A stretch of DNA of 64,000 nt from the NCBI GenBank assembly GCA_907163375.1, contig CAJQUW010002996.1, positions 1 through 64,000 on the forward strand. Reading direction: 5' to 3'. This DNA comes from Prostheceraeus crozeri (Eukaryota; Platyhelminthes; Polycladida; Euryleptidae). Positions 1 to 7,518 of this stretch are shown piece by piece (the first letter of the stretch is position 1; each line of letters starts with the position of its first letter). The notes beneath the pieces are model-generated. The model had not been told where the DNA came from and did not search any database. It saw nothing but the letters and a program-made list of their open reading frames with translations. Position numbers and translations under genes: made by a program.

Positions 1-965
1 TGTTGCTTATTAATCACCTCATTTAAATAATCTACAACCAATTTAACTGAAGTAATAATGCGAGGCATCAACACTCTTGTTTCATGTAAGATACCGCCTA
101 AAGGCTCTACACACTTTCTGTATAAAGATATGGTCCATTCTGTATCAAATTGATTTGACCTTTCACATGGCAAATGTTGCATATCAAATTTTCCATGAAA
201 AGCTGCAGAACGATGTCGTAAGAACTGATGAAAATCTTTTGAACAAACTAATACTAGATCATCATCATTTAATTTACTTATTGCAATATGATTAGATGAT
301 TTGATATAAGTCAATGTTGCCACTTGTTTACCATCAACTCGAAGGAGATAATTAAATTTCTTCAATAATGTTTCAGGAGTCATGTCTGTCTTTCTTGGCT
401 TAATCACAATCTTCTTCACCAACGTCTTCTCATTTTTTGGAATAAGATCTACATAATAAGCTTCCTCTCGATATATTAACTGTTTATGACCACTTGGGTG
501 GTAATTAACGTTATAATTATCATAGCTTGTTAAGGCGCTAGCGAGGTATTCTAAATCATTTCTTAAACTTGGACTTAAACCAACAATCCAATCTTTATCA
601 ACTACATGATGTACATAATTATGATCATCATTGTGCGGAGTAAATTGGACAATATGTTTACACGCTTTAGTCAGGAAATCATATATAAACTTTTTACATG
701 ATAAGAGATCTTTCTTTGGCCACTGTGGAATGTATACTCGGCAGCCGTTTTCACATTGGTAAGCAGCTGTGCGTCTCATATTAATAGTCATCACCTCATG
801 ATCAAAAGTATAGACACAGTTGCTATGAACAAGTTGAGTGACACCCACTTCCCACTTTCCATTTAGCTGTTGTGTATGATCAATGGGAGTAGAAAAGAGT
901 GCGGCTCGATTACTAGCAAATCTATTTGCAGCCGCATTGCTAAGCAAAATATGATAAAACGACAT
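1..965 (-). CDS. Polinton-type conserved protein, probable virion component (partial, runs off the left edge)
   Basis: An open frame of at least 321 codons runs without a stop from an ATG at 963-965 to the left edge, so its C-terminus is outside the window. The N-terminus reads MSFYHILLSNAAANRF and is followed by LNGKWEVGVTQLVHSN. This kind of N-terminus (a short beta-rich start, then a G-x-WEV motif) recurs in a protein commonly found in Polinton/adintovirus-like elements. I recall it as structural, but its exact role (penton-like, fibre-like or other) is not established by what I can see. It is transcribed away from the plus-strand PC4-like genes, with only 32 bases between the two start codons, so they may share a divergent promoter. 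No TATA box is obvious. I am sure of the open frame and fairly sure of the family, but unsure of the function. Confidence 0.6.
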   Translation of the reverse strand, partial: MSFYHILLSNAAANRFASNRAALFSTPIDHTQQLNGKWEVGVTQLVHSNCVYTFDHEVMTINMRRTAAYQCENGCRVYIPQWPKKDLLSCKKFIYDFLTKACKHIVQFTPHNDDHNYVHHVVDKDWIVGLSPSLRNDLEYLASALTSYDNYNVNYHPSGHKQLIYREEAYYVDLIPKNEKTLVKKIVIKPRKTDMTPETLLKKFNYLLRVDGKQVATLTYIKSSNHIAISKLNDDDLVLVCSKDFHQFLRHRSAAFHGKFDMQHLPCERSNQFDTEWTISLYRKCVEPLGGILHETRVLMPRIITSVKLVVDYLNEVINKQ

Positions 966-997
966 TTTGATATTGCTGATCTGCGGCTTTGCATAAC

Positions 998-1357
998 ATG
1001 ATGAAGACGTGGATTTTGGACTCTCTACAATATATCAGAGTTGATCGTAATGGAAACGTACATTTCAAAAATTCTCATGGTCATACATCAAGAGGTATTA
1101 CATTAACATGGCGACAATTTGTCAACCTCAATGATATCATGAGGGATTTGGAATATTTTGAAACATTAAGATTCATCTCCTTGGGTGATCAAGTTTGGCT
1201 TCAACATTACAGAAATGAAATTCAAATCTGCCATTCTCATTCCGCAAACTGTTTTTCCTTTCACAAATACAATTGGGAGAAGTATAGAAGATACATACAT
1301 CGCTCCATCATGACATTTATTCGTCGTGAGTTCATCGCCCTACTATGCAAATCTTAA
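998..1357 (+). CDS. PC4-like (p15 coactivator-like) small protein, copy 1
   Basis: A 119-residue ORF starting at tandem ATGs (998 and 1,001); an upstream in-frame TTG is not needed. The protein has the layout W-x-LDSLQ-x-I, then D-x-NGNVHFKNS, then RGITLTWRQF, then GDQVWL and WEKYRR. The strand-strand-strand-helix order, with 'hydrophobic-x-F-K' followed by 'I-x-L-x-W/Q', resembles the PC4/p15 single-stranded DNA-binding coactivator domain. That assignment is by eye and remote. Family knowledge: PC4-type domains bind ssDNA and assist transcription or replication. The next ORF is a paralogue in tandem, and a TBP-like ORF follows, which supports a transcription role. It could instead be an unrelated viral DNA-binding protein. 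Confidence 0.5.
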   Translation: MMKTWILDSLQYIRVDRNGNVHFKNSHGHTSRGITLTWRQFVNLNDIMRDLEYFETLRFISLGDQVWLQHYRNEIQICHSHSANCFSFHKYNWEKYRRYIHRSIMTFIRREFIALLCKS

Positions 1358-1379
1358 TCAGACATGACTACCACGCACC

Positions 1380-2030
1380 ATGAGTTGGAAATTAGATTCC
1401 CTACAACGTATTGAAACGGATCATGATCGAAATGTCTATTTCAAAGATTCAACTGGAAATGTGGGAAGAGAGTTTGCTTCATCTTATCGTCATTTTCAAT
1501 CTCTACATCATATCATGAAGGATTTTAAATACTTCTATATGAAAAGACATTCACGTATTGGAAATCGCATATGGTTGCGCGTCAACAATCGGCGAATTCA
1601 ACTCTATCATTCCCAACTCCATACTAACTTCACATTTCATCAAGGTAGTTGGGAAAAGTATAAAAGGAAGGTACATTGCTCAATTTATTCATTTTATCAT
1701 CATGAAGCGCCATCGCTACACCATCGTCAACATTCTCCGTCGCTTCAGACTCTGCACCAAAATCGATTTCACAACCTTACAACAACACCTTCCAAACAGC
1801 AAGTATTACCCGGGCCGACCTCAAATGTTAGTGGTGAAGATGAACAATACACGGAATCTTCAACTCTTCCCAAATGGCACTGTACAGATTCTCGGCGCCC
1901 TTTCTCATTCATCGGCGCAGTCAATGCGCTTAGAGCTACAGAGACTACTACGTCGGATATGGAAGAGGGAGAGGTGTGTGATGTCGAATCTGACTGTGGA
2001 CAATATGGTGATCTCTACTCAATTGAGTGA
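1380..2030 (+). CDS. PC4-like small protein, copy 2, with long acidic/polar tail overlapping the TBP-like gene
   Basis: A 216-residue ORF. Residues 1 to about 108 are a clear paralogue of the preceding ORF: the same W-x-LDSLQ-x-I start, NVYFKDS, HIMKDFKYF, IGNRIWL, QLYHSQ and WEKYKRK in the same order. Copy 1 stops soon after this domain, while copy 2 reads on for about 108 more residues (rich in S/T/Q/H, with an acidic end containing MEEGEVCDVESDCG). That extension lies wholly inside the TBP-like ORF in another frame (1,702-2,030). The tail may be a genuine overlapping extension, or copy 2 may have lost its stop codon. Spacing to copy 1 is 22 bases. The duplication is certain; the PC4 assignment is tentative. 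Confidence 0.5.
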   Translation: MSWKLDSLQRIETDHDRNVYFKDSTGNVGREFASSYRHFQSLHHIMKDFKYFYMKRHSRIGNRIWLRVNNRRIQLYHSQLHTNFTFHQGSWEKYKRKVHCSIYSFYHHEAPSLHHRQHSPSLQTLHQNRFHNLTTTPSKQQVLPGPTSNVSGEDEQYTESSTLPKWHCTDSRRPFSFIGAVNALRATETTTSDMEEGEVCDVESDCGQYGDLYSIE

Positions 2031-2247
2031 AAGTGTATCATTTTTGAAGATTCGTACCAGCAGTTACAATTTGTGTTATGAGCCCGAACTTCATCCTGCA
2101 GCTCTCATTAGTTGTTGGTTACCTGTGCATGTTGCAATCTTTCATAATAGTAAAGTGATCATTACTGGACTAAAATCTCATGTACAAGCAAATGCGATCC
2201 TAGACTATCTCATCGAGTATGTACGTACCCAGCGGATTGTAAAATAG
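1702..2247 (+). CDS. TATA-binding-protein-like factor
   Basis: A 181-residue ORF; the frame is open further upstream, but the ATG at 1,702 removes the part that overlaps the PC4-like domain. It consists of two similar halves, as in TBP. Half 1 (about residues 5-88) has YTIVNILRRFRL, KYYPGRPQML and a hydrophobic strand ending in LFPNGTVQILG before a helix. Half 2 (about 92-175) has NMVISTQLS, CYEPELHPAALI and VAIFHNSKVIITGLKSH before a final helix. The 'Y-x-P-x-x-(F/H)P' plus '(I/L)F-x-(S/N)-K/T-V-x-(I/L)-(T/L)G' pairing in each half is the TBP signature. TBP binds the TATA box and nucleates transcription initiation. Here it would give the element its own initiation factor, paired with the PC4-like proteins. 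The alternative is another two-repeat saddle fold. It converges on the protease gene, with 26 bases between stops. Confidence 0.6.
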   Translation: MKRHRYTIVNILRRFRLCTKIDFTTLQQHLPNSKYYPGRPQMLVVKMNNTRNLQLFPNGTVQILGALSHSSAQSMRLELQRLLRRIWKRERCVMSNLTVDNMVISTQLSESVSFLKIRTSSYNLCYEPELHPAALISCWLPVHVAIFHNSKVIITGLKSHVQANAILDYLIEYVRTQRIVK

Positions 2248-2272
2248 AAAACATTTTTTCCAACATGATGTT

Positions 2273-2278
2273 TTTATT
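2273..2278 (-). terminator. Poly(A) signal AATAAA overlapping the protease stop codon
   Basis: On the minus strand the protease ends AAA TAA, directly followed by A residues, so the canonical AATAAA hexamer shares bases with the stop. It would end the minus-strand late block immediately after its last gene. The plus-strand TBP-like gene ends only about 26 bases away on the other side. Confidence 0.6.
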
Positions 2279-2735
2279 TCAAATCATGATAGAACTTACA
2301 AATCATTTTTTCATTAGAGGATGGATTACATGAAAAGTTTTGAATAACAGATATAAATCGCGATACATGTAAACGTTTTAAGATGAAGTACAGTACAAAA
2401 GCAGAACACGTTGATGAAAGTGGATGTTGTAGTATGCGTTCATTTCGCTGATATTGACGCGTATGTTTTCTCAACCACTGCTGTGTTGGTATATTTGGAG
2501 GTTGACCAAGAGAGTCAAATAGCTCACCACGTCGGTCTTCTCTAATAAAGATCACTTTCCAATGCTCACCGCCCAAATTCTGCGAATGAGTGTTTAGCAC
2601 AATAAAGATGGGATAGTGATTTACTGCAGGTGGTAAGGTATCGAGCGAATAGACATTATCGAAAGCTTTCAACGTCGCTTCGTCTGCATTACGCTGCACT
2701 TTAGTCTTAATATCGTCAGCAGTCAACCAACTCAT
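2274..2735 (-). CDS. Adenain-like cysteine protease
   Basis: A 153-residue ORF resembling the adenovirus protease (C5) family found in Polintons and adintoviruses. Visible catalytic elements in order are His58 in GGEHWKVIFI, Asp74 in ELFDSLGQPP, Gln103 in LQHPLSS and Cys110 in STCSAFVLYF. The order His-Asp/Glu-Gln-Cys and the family length both fit, so it looks intact. It would cut capsid and core precursors during virion maturation. Two proteins of this element carry a shared Q-(K/R)-G-G site that may be its substrate. Its ATG overlaps the capsid stop by one base, so it is probably the last gene of a polycistronic-like block. The stop codon lies inside an AATAAA-type poly(A) signal. Confidence 0.88.
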   Translation of the reverse strand: MSWLTADDIKTKVQRNADEATLKAFDNVYSLDTLPPAVNHYPIFIVLNTHSQNLGGEHWKVIFIREDRRGELFDSLGQPPNIPTQQWLRKHTRQYQRNERILQHPLSSTCSAFVLYFILKRLHVSRFISVIQNFSCNPSSNEKMICKFYHDLK

Positions 2736-4012
2736 TAACGATTATACTGAAGAATCACGTCACGATACCTTGTAATTTCAATGTTTGAATCGAAGACTGC
2801 ATAAATTAATACATTGATCGTCTCAGGTAGTGTTCTTTTGAACGTCAAATCCAAACGAATATTATGAGGCACGTTCGCTTGACGATAGGGTGCACTAATA
2901 TCGCTGTCAGCAGTCAAATCAAATGCATAAATATTATATCCACTCTTAAACTCTTTCATAGTGAGTCCGTTGGTGTCATCCGTATTGCAAAAGCCAAAGA
3001 CATCCATAAAATCAACATTACTGCGCATAAATTGATCCGCAGCAAAATCTGGTTTGTAGGGTGGACCAGGATGACTCACACCATTTACACGTAAAGCAAT
3101 TTCACTTAACTGATTGTGTTTAAAATTGAAAGGATTCTTCTTTATATTACCATTAAATGCATCATTTTCAACCATTGCCACCATGAGGAGCTTCGGTGCT
3201 TCCGATGGAAAGAGGCCATCTTTCATGAAACTCTTTTGATCCTTCGGAATTGTAAAGGTGAGAAGCTTTGTATGCTGAACGGGGTAAATGGCATTTTGGC
3301 GGTTAAGACCTTTAGCATGTCCTCTAATGACACTTGGATTCGGTACTACTCGACGAATGTAAAGTGCAATATCTTCCACATGAATTCTAAAATTGTCAAC
3401 TTTACCAAATGCATTCAGCGCAAATTCAGGCTTATTCAATGTCAGCTTGAGTCGCATGCTGGTATTACAGAGTAAAAACTTTGACTGTCTAAAGAAGTCT
3501 AAATTCAGCGGACCATATAGCTGACATACTTTACTATCTTTAATCATAGCAGATCGCTTTACAAAGCCACTGTTTGTTTCAGCATCAAATTTTCCTGCTT
3601 CATCTCTGTATCATCCCATGGCTTCCATATGACTTTTTTGTGCTGCTGGATGAAACTGTGATACATGATTGAAATGTGATTTATAGGGATAATTGCTTTG
3701 ACCACCTTCCACCTGCTGCTCTCCAATCGTTAGAGAAACATCGCGAAGTAATGTAGTCAATGGTAAATTGTTCAGTCCAACTATATGTGTATCGTCAATA
3801 GCAGTTCCATCTGCTTGCTGAATTCTAAACCTCAAATCAACCATCGAATAACTCAAATCTATGCAGTCATCACTACCACCAGGAATAACAAATTCAATGG
3901 GGCCAGCATTCTCAGCTGTTCGAGGATAATAATCTACAATACTTGAACTAAGAATATCTGTCTGTATGGCTTGTTGATCAAACAAACAAAACCCGGACGT
4001 TTTACACTCCAT
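2735..4012 (-). CDS. Major capsid protein, double jelly-roll type (one frameshift)
   Basis: Two frames together cover one Polinton/adintovirus-type major capsid gene of about 425 residues. The 5' part (4,012 to about 3,611) has YYPRTAENAGPIEFVIPGG, a DLSYSMVDL strand, DGT and the N-x-x-LTTLLRDV segment, then a NYPYKSHFNH motif. These are typical of the first jelly roll. Its frame then stops at 3,611-3,613. The gene continues at once in another frame, with no gap, into the 270-residue ORF at 2,735-3,547. One single-base indel near 3,608-3,614 explains the switch. Function (family knowledge): forms the icosahedral shell. The ATG lies two bases after the stop of the upstream core-like gene, and the 3' end overlaps the protease ATG. 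It may be a true pseudogene or a sequencing error. Confidence 0.85.
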
Positions 4013-4014
4013 GA

Positions 4015-4470
4015 TTAGAAGTTATGGCAGCGTCGTCGTTTAGCGCCTGATGAATGATTAGAGCCTCTGCGACGTTTGCGTGAATAACTTTTGACTGAAG
4101 ATCGCACCTTACCAGCTCCGCGATGTTTCCTTCTTCCTTTATTCATTCGTTTAGGCGATTTCCTTCCTTGAGTAACACCAGCAAAGGTCTGCTTCAATGT
4201 TTTTAAACCGCGTTCCTTCCAACGATTCAACAAACTGCTCTTAAAACTTCTACCTCTGGAAAGATCACTAGCAACATCACCAGCAAAGCCAACGGCATTA
4301 CTTAAAACATTTCGTTTTAAAGATCTTCCGACATTGGATATGAGAGGTGCTACAACAGATTTCAGTGCACCAAGTATGCTACCTCCACGTTGGCGGCGAG
4401 CGCCGATGTAAATTTGTCCTCCACCACTTACATAGGAGGGTCGTGAATAAAATGAGGCAGTTGGATTCAT
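4015..4470 (-). CDS. Basic core/minor-capsid-like protein with internal GG processing site
   Basis: A 151-residue ORF. Residues 1-30 are Gly/Tyr rich and end in QRGG (27-30). An amphipathic, Ala/Val/Leu-rich stretch follows (about 31-65, starting SILGALKSVV). The C-terminal third is very basic, with runs of K and R (KRRRG, GAKRRR), suited to DNA packing. The layout resembles the adenovirus-like pVI/pX proteins of adintoviruses: a protease site, an amphipathic helix and a nucleic-acid-binding tail. It sits directly before the capsid gene (two-base gap) in the late block. The reading frame is intact. The family is inferred from position and composition, since such proteins conserve little sequence. 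Confidence 0.6.
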   Translation of the reverse strand: MNPTASFYSRPSYVSGGGQIYIGARRQRGGSILGALKSVVAPLISNVGRSLKRNVLSNAVGFAGDVASDLSRGRSFKSSLLNRWKERGLKTLKQTFAGVTQGRKSPKRMNKGRRKHRGAGKVRSSVKSYSRKRRRGSNHSSGAKRRRCHNF

Positions 4471-4511
4471 AGCTCAAACCCTAAACATTGTTAGTTACAA
4501 CTTTGCATGAA

Positions 4512-5731
4512 TCACTGTCGATCACTTAGATGAAAGATGTCGGCACGACGCATCCAAGAGTTCATACTTGAAGGATAACCAGTCCATTTAACAAGACACC
4601 ATTCTTCACCTTGTCGTTTTTTACATCGAATGATTTTCTCTACCAAATATGTTTCACTTTCAGTGACTACCTCAATCTCATCGCGGTAAAAGCTACCCTC
4701 AATTTCTTCATTATCGTAATCTTTCAACTTGTAGATGGTGGGAGAATCTTTTTGATCAATCCTTGATACTGTAAATACCTCCTCTGTCCAATTCGAAGGT
4801 ACCCTTTAGCAAAAACACTCTTCACTTTTGAGATACGAACTTTATCACCAATTTTCACATCACTTTTCACATGAGTGCGTTTACGTTGGAATGATTCGCG
4901 CACTTTATCTACATTGTCAGCATTTACATCTACTGGTCTGAGTCCAATAGAACGATGGATAGAGTGATTGTAGGCATGGAGTGTATCTTGTAGAACCTTT
5001 GTCCAATTTTGTGTCAAGTTGGCAGTAAAATGTCGCCACAAGCGATTTTTTAATGTGCGATTAAAACGTTCAACGAGTGCAGCTTTATAAGCACTCTTTA
5101 CACTAAACAACTCAATGTCATGCCTCTCAAATAATCTTCTCACATGCTGATTTTCAAACTCTTTTCCTTGATCACTCTGAATTCTTTTTGGAATGCAACC
5201 TTCTCGAAAAATTGTTTGGAATGCTTTTGCTACTCCTTTCCCTTCTTTAGTTTTTAAAGGTTGAGCCCACGCATGACGCGAGAAAATATCAATGACGGTT
5301 AAAATAAAATTATTGCCCGAGTTATTTTTTGAAATGGAGGCAACATCACACAAATCTGCTTGCCACTGTTCATCGATGTCATGAACAATATAATGGCGGG
5401 TGCGGTACTTCTTTTTCGCTTGTTTGTGGAGTGTATAGGTAGCCTGACCCTTTAACCCTCGTTTCACTTGTGATTGTGGAAGACCACTCGCTTTTGATAA
5501 TTTCTTGATCGATGCAAATCCTGCCGGATGTTTTACATCATAATAGATTGACTTCAAACGTTCAGTCGATGACGACTGACTCTTTTTCCTCCTTCTCATC
5601 TTTTTGTTTTCTTGCCTTTCTACATTTACAACAACTGCAGCATTTAGCTTTAGCGGTTTTGCGATCGTGTTCACATTGCTTAGGGGTTTCATTATGAGAG
5701 CTGGCGCAGCAAGTGCAAGTGACAACGACAT
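4512..5731 (-). CDS. Retroviral-type (rve) integrase with C-terminal chromodomain (one frameshift)
   Basis: The main frame (4,724-5,731) carries a Polinton integrase: a helical N-terminal part with KSIYYDVKHPAGFASI, then the DDE core with Asp126 (QADLCD), Asp187 (IQSDQGKEF) and Glu221 (VERFNR), followed by GDKVRISK. Near 4,793-4,797 the frame shifts by one base. The 71-residue frame at 4,512-4,727 continues it with FYRDEIEVV and a chromodomain (YLVEKIIRCK, WCLVKWTGYP, NSWMRR). The protein joins the element's ends to host DNA, and the chromodomain probably guides it to chromatin. The ATG at 5,731 lies inside the Cys-rich ORF; the ATG at 5,599, just before the conserved region, is an attractive alternative start. 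It is either a recently broken gene or a base-calling error. Confidence 0.87.
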
Positions 5732-5777
5732 TCACCTCTGGCGGCTCATTACATTGCAAGCAACACATCTGCTTCAT
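5562..5777 (-). CDS. Small Cys-rich, probably zinc-binding protein
   Basis: A 71-residue ORF with an ATG one base after the stop of the preceding gene, the same tight spacing seen throughout this block. It holds several Cys pairs: MCCLQC, CTCC, CEH and CCSCCKC, followed by a K/E-rich tail (KARKQKDEKEEKE). This looks like a zinc knuckle or treble-clef type protein. It overlaps the 5' part of the integrase frame in another phase. If the integrase really starts at 5,599, the true overlap is only about 38 bases. I do not recognise the family. The Cys spacing and gene-like position argue against a shadow ORF, but it could still be one. Confidence 0.45.
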   Translation of the reverse strand: MKQMCCLQCNEPPEVNVVVTCTCCASSHNETPKQCEHDRKTAKAKCCSCCKCRKARKQKDEKEEKESVVID

Positions 5778-5778
5778 A

Positions 5779-6471
5779 TTAATAGTCTGAGAACATGTAT
5801 TTCTTGGGAGGAGCTGTTTTACGTTTTCCTTTTACCAGTTTTAGTGGTGGCGTAGATCTACGTCGAGTTCTTCCTCTTGTTTGCTTAGTGAGTGTGGGAG
5901 GGGATGTAGCAGGTGACGTCTTAAACCAATTTGTTGGCATTTTCATCGTCTGAAGCATTGGAGCAGTAGCCACTGTTGAATCAAGTTCTTTCAATGTCTC
6001 ATTATTCAAAGCAAATTTTGGCACATTATGCTTTTTCAATAGTTTAAGAAAGTATGTCCAACCAGGTGGAACATAGCCCTGACGGCGCTTTCTACGTGTC
6101 GCATACTGAATCAAGTCTTCATAACGTGAAGCATCAATCACTTTATTTTCATCTGTAATGATTTCTCCTCTATCATTTACATTGAGATGGGGTTCAATAC
6201 TATTGAAAAGAGATATGGCATGTGCGCGAGATGCTAGAGGTGTAGCAGTCGATACAGAGTCACGCATCTTATTCTTCAAGTTTTTCAATTGCTCAACAGT
6301 TTCCGATTGTAATAATACAGCACGATGTGGATCTTTGATGTGAACATTTTGCTGATAATCTATTTCTTTCCTATACATTTGATTTGCAAGAGGTTGCTTT
6401 ACTTGCTGCATGGCAGTCAATTGTACATATTCATCCTGAGGAATAACAATCATGCGAGAATAAGAACTCAT
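5779..6471 (-). CDS. Polinton-type conserved protein of unknown function
   Basis: A 230-residue ORF whose ATG overlaps the ATPase stop (ATGA). A helical N-terminal half (QDEYVQLTAMQQ, KNLKNKMRD) is followed by a conserved-looking middle: RYEDLIQYATRRKRRQGYVPPGW, then TYFLKLLKKHNVPKF. The C-terminus is Pro/Thr/Lys/Arg rich with TRGRTRRRST and KGKRKTAPPKK, which probably act as nuclear targeting or DNA-binding tails. Proteins with a 'basic cluster-GYxPPGW' middle, next to the ATPase and integrase, are familiar from Polinton-like elements. I know of no proven function; a minor virion protein is a guess from its place in the block. Confidence 0.6.
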   Translation of the reverse strand: MSSYSRMIVIPQDEYVQLTAMQQVKQPLANQMYRKEIDYQQNVHIKDPHRAVLLQSETVEQLKNLKNKMRDSVSTATPLASRAHAISLFNSIEPHLNVNDRGEIITDENKVIDASRYEDLIQYATRRKRRQGYVPPGWTYFLKLLKKHNVPKFALNNETLKELDSTVATAPMLQTMKMPTNWFKTSPATSPPTLTKQTRGRTRRRSTPPLKLVKGKRKTAPPKKYMFSDY

Positions 6472-7085
6472 AGTTTGTAGATAATCATGGGCGTTTTCAA
6501 AATATCACTTCGAAATCTAAATTCTTCCGGACACTCTTGCGTAAAGTCAATGAATAAGTAACCGTGTGGTTTTTCAGTAGCTGCTTGAAAAATTTCAATT
6601 AAGGCTTTTGATCCTCTTGGTGCAACTTGTCGCGCTAAAATTTCAAATTGACTTTTATCTCGCGGATTCTTGAAAATAGCATAATAGTGTGTATTCAGGT
6701 TTCGTGTACGAGCTTCTTTTCCATCAGGAAACAAATTTTGTGTGATATAGATGATAAAGCACCTTTTATGATGTGCTGCGCGAGTGAACATATCTGTAAC
6801 ATCTTTTGAATTCTTACTTTCTTTTAATAAATCATCCAATACAACAACATCATTAGACTGAAGTTTATCCACTGCAATAATTCCTTCATGTCGAATAAAG
6901 TTGCGACTTTGCAATTCCTGAAACAGCGACGGTTGATAAATACCATAACACCAAATCACTCGATTGATAGGTTCCTTAAACAACTCCCTTCTTTTATCCA
7001 ATAAATTCAGCGTGAAAACAGTTTTACCTGCATGAGATGGACCTGATACAGTCAGAACTTTATCACATTGAAGTCTGAAATCCAT
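6468..7085 (-). CDS. Genome-packaging ATPase (FtsK/HerA-A32 type)
   Basis: A 205-residue protein from the ATG at 7,085; the frame is open to about 7,133 but only a TTG is available there. Counted from the ATG, the Walker A motif GPSHAGKT lies at residues 15-22, Walker B VVVLDD at 80-85, and the sensor-like IYITQN at about 112-117. The region FTRAAHHKR before the sensor also fits A32-like packaging ATPases of Polintons, adintoviruses and large DNA viruses. The enzyme would pump DNA into the capsid. The gene is uninterrupted. It follows the basic 116-residue ORF by 31 bases and overlaps the next gene by four bases (ATGA). Confidence 0.88.
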   Translation of the reverse strand: MDFRLQCDKVLTVSGPSHAGKTVFTLNLLDKRRELFKEPINRVIWCYGIYQPSLFQELQSRNFIRHEGIIAVDKLQSNDVVVLDDLLKESKNSKDVTDMFTRAAHHKRCFIIYITQNLFPDGKEARTRNLNTHYYAIFKNPRDKSQFEILARQVAPRGSKALIEIFQAATEKPHGYLFIDFTQECPEEFRFRSDILKTPMIIYKL

Positions 7086-7116
7086 TATAATACTTTGAGA
7101 TTCAACATTTGCATAA

Positions 7117-7467
7117 TTAACGTCTAGAGCCAAAGATATTACCCAATACGTTGCCCACGATAGGAGCTAGCATCGGTAGTAACGCTGGAAGGAAACCGCC
7201 CTTTTGTGTTAGAGTTTCCCTCTTTCTTTGAAGGGTGACATTAGGATTGGAGATGAAGCGCAATTTTGTGGCATATCGCTTAAGTAACTTTCGTTGTTTT
7301 GGTGCTAATTTCTTCGTCCTCAACTTTCTCACATGAGAAATAATTTCACAAATGAATTTATCGTTAGCATGTCGTATAGCATTGGATCGCTGATTTGCTT
7401 TCATTCGTCGGAGAGCTTGAATGGCTGAAGAAAACTTTGAAGACTTTTGACTTTTACGTTTCGCCAT
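7117..7467 (-). CDS. Small basic protein with GG site and hydrophobic C-terminus (minor-capsid-like)
   Basis: A 116-residue ORF with an ATG at 7,467. Residues 1 to about 86 are strongly basic and helical (AKRKSQKSSKF, RRMKANQR, KRYATKLR). QKGG at 88-91 is followed by a hydrophobic, Pro/Leu/Gly-rich tail (FLPALLPMLAPIVGNV) ending in SRR. A basic body, a protease-like GG site and a membrane-active-looking tail recur in adintovirus/Polinton minor virion proteins. The same Q-basic-G-G motif occurs in the core-like protein at 4,015-4,470. It lies immediately upstream of the ATPase. The role is inferred; a packaging or membrane-penetration accessory is plausible. Confidence 0.5.
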   Translation of the reverse strand: MAKRKSQKSSKFSSAIQALRRMKANQRSNAIRHANDKFICEIISHVRKLRTKKLAPKQRKLLKRYATKLRFISNPNVTLQRKRETLTQKGGFLPALLPMLAPIVGNVLGNIFGSRR

Positions 7468-7518
7468 TTTCCGTGTTAGTCTTTGCTAAAACTTGTCTTT
7501 ACCACATTTGCATAGGTA

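Noticed and set aside
1558..1701. Upstream extension of the TBP-like frame
   Set aside because: It overlaps the conserved PC4-like domain of copy 2 in another frame and has no TBP-like sequence; the ATG at 1,702 is sufficient.
2864..3475. Plus-strand ORFs opposite the capsid gene
   Set aside because: They are antisense shadows of a recognisable coding region and show no motifs.
5512..5855. Plus-strand ORFs opposite the integrase and Cys-rich gene
   Set aside because: Low-complexity Phe/Ser/Leu-rich translations typical of antisense to Lys/Arg-rich genes.
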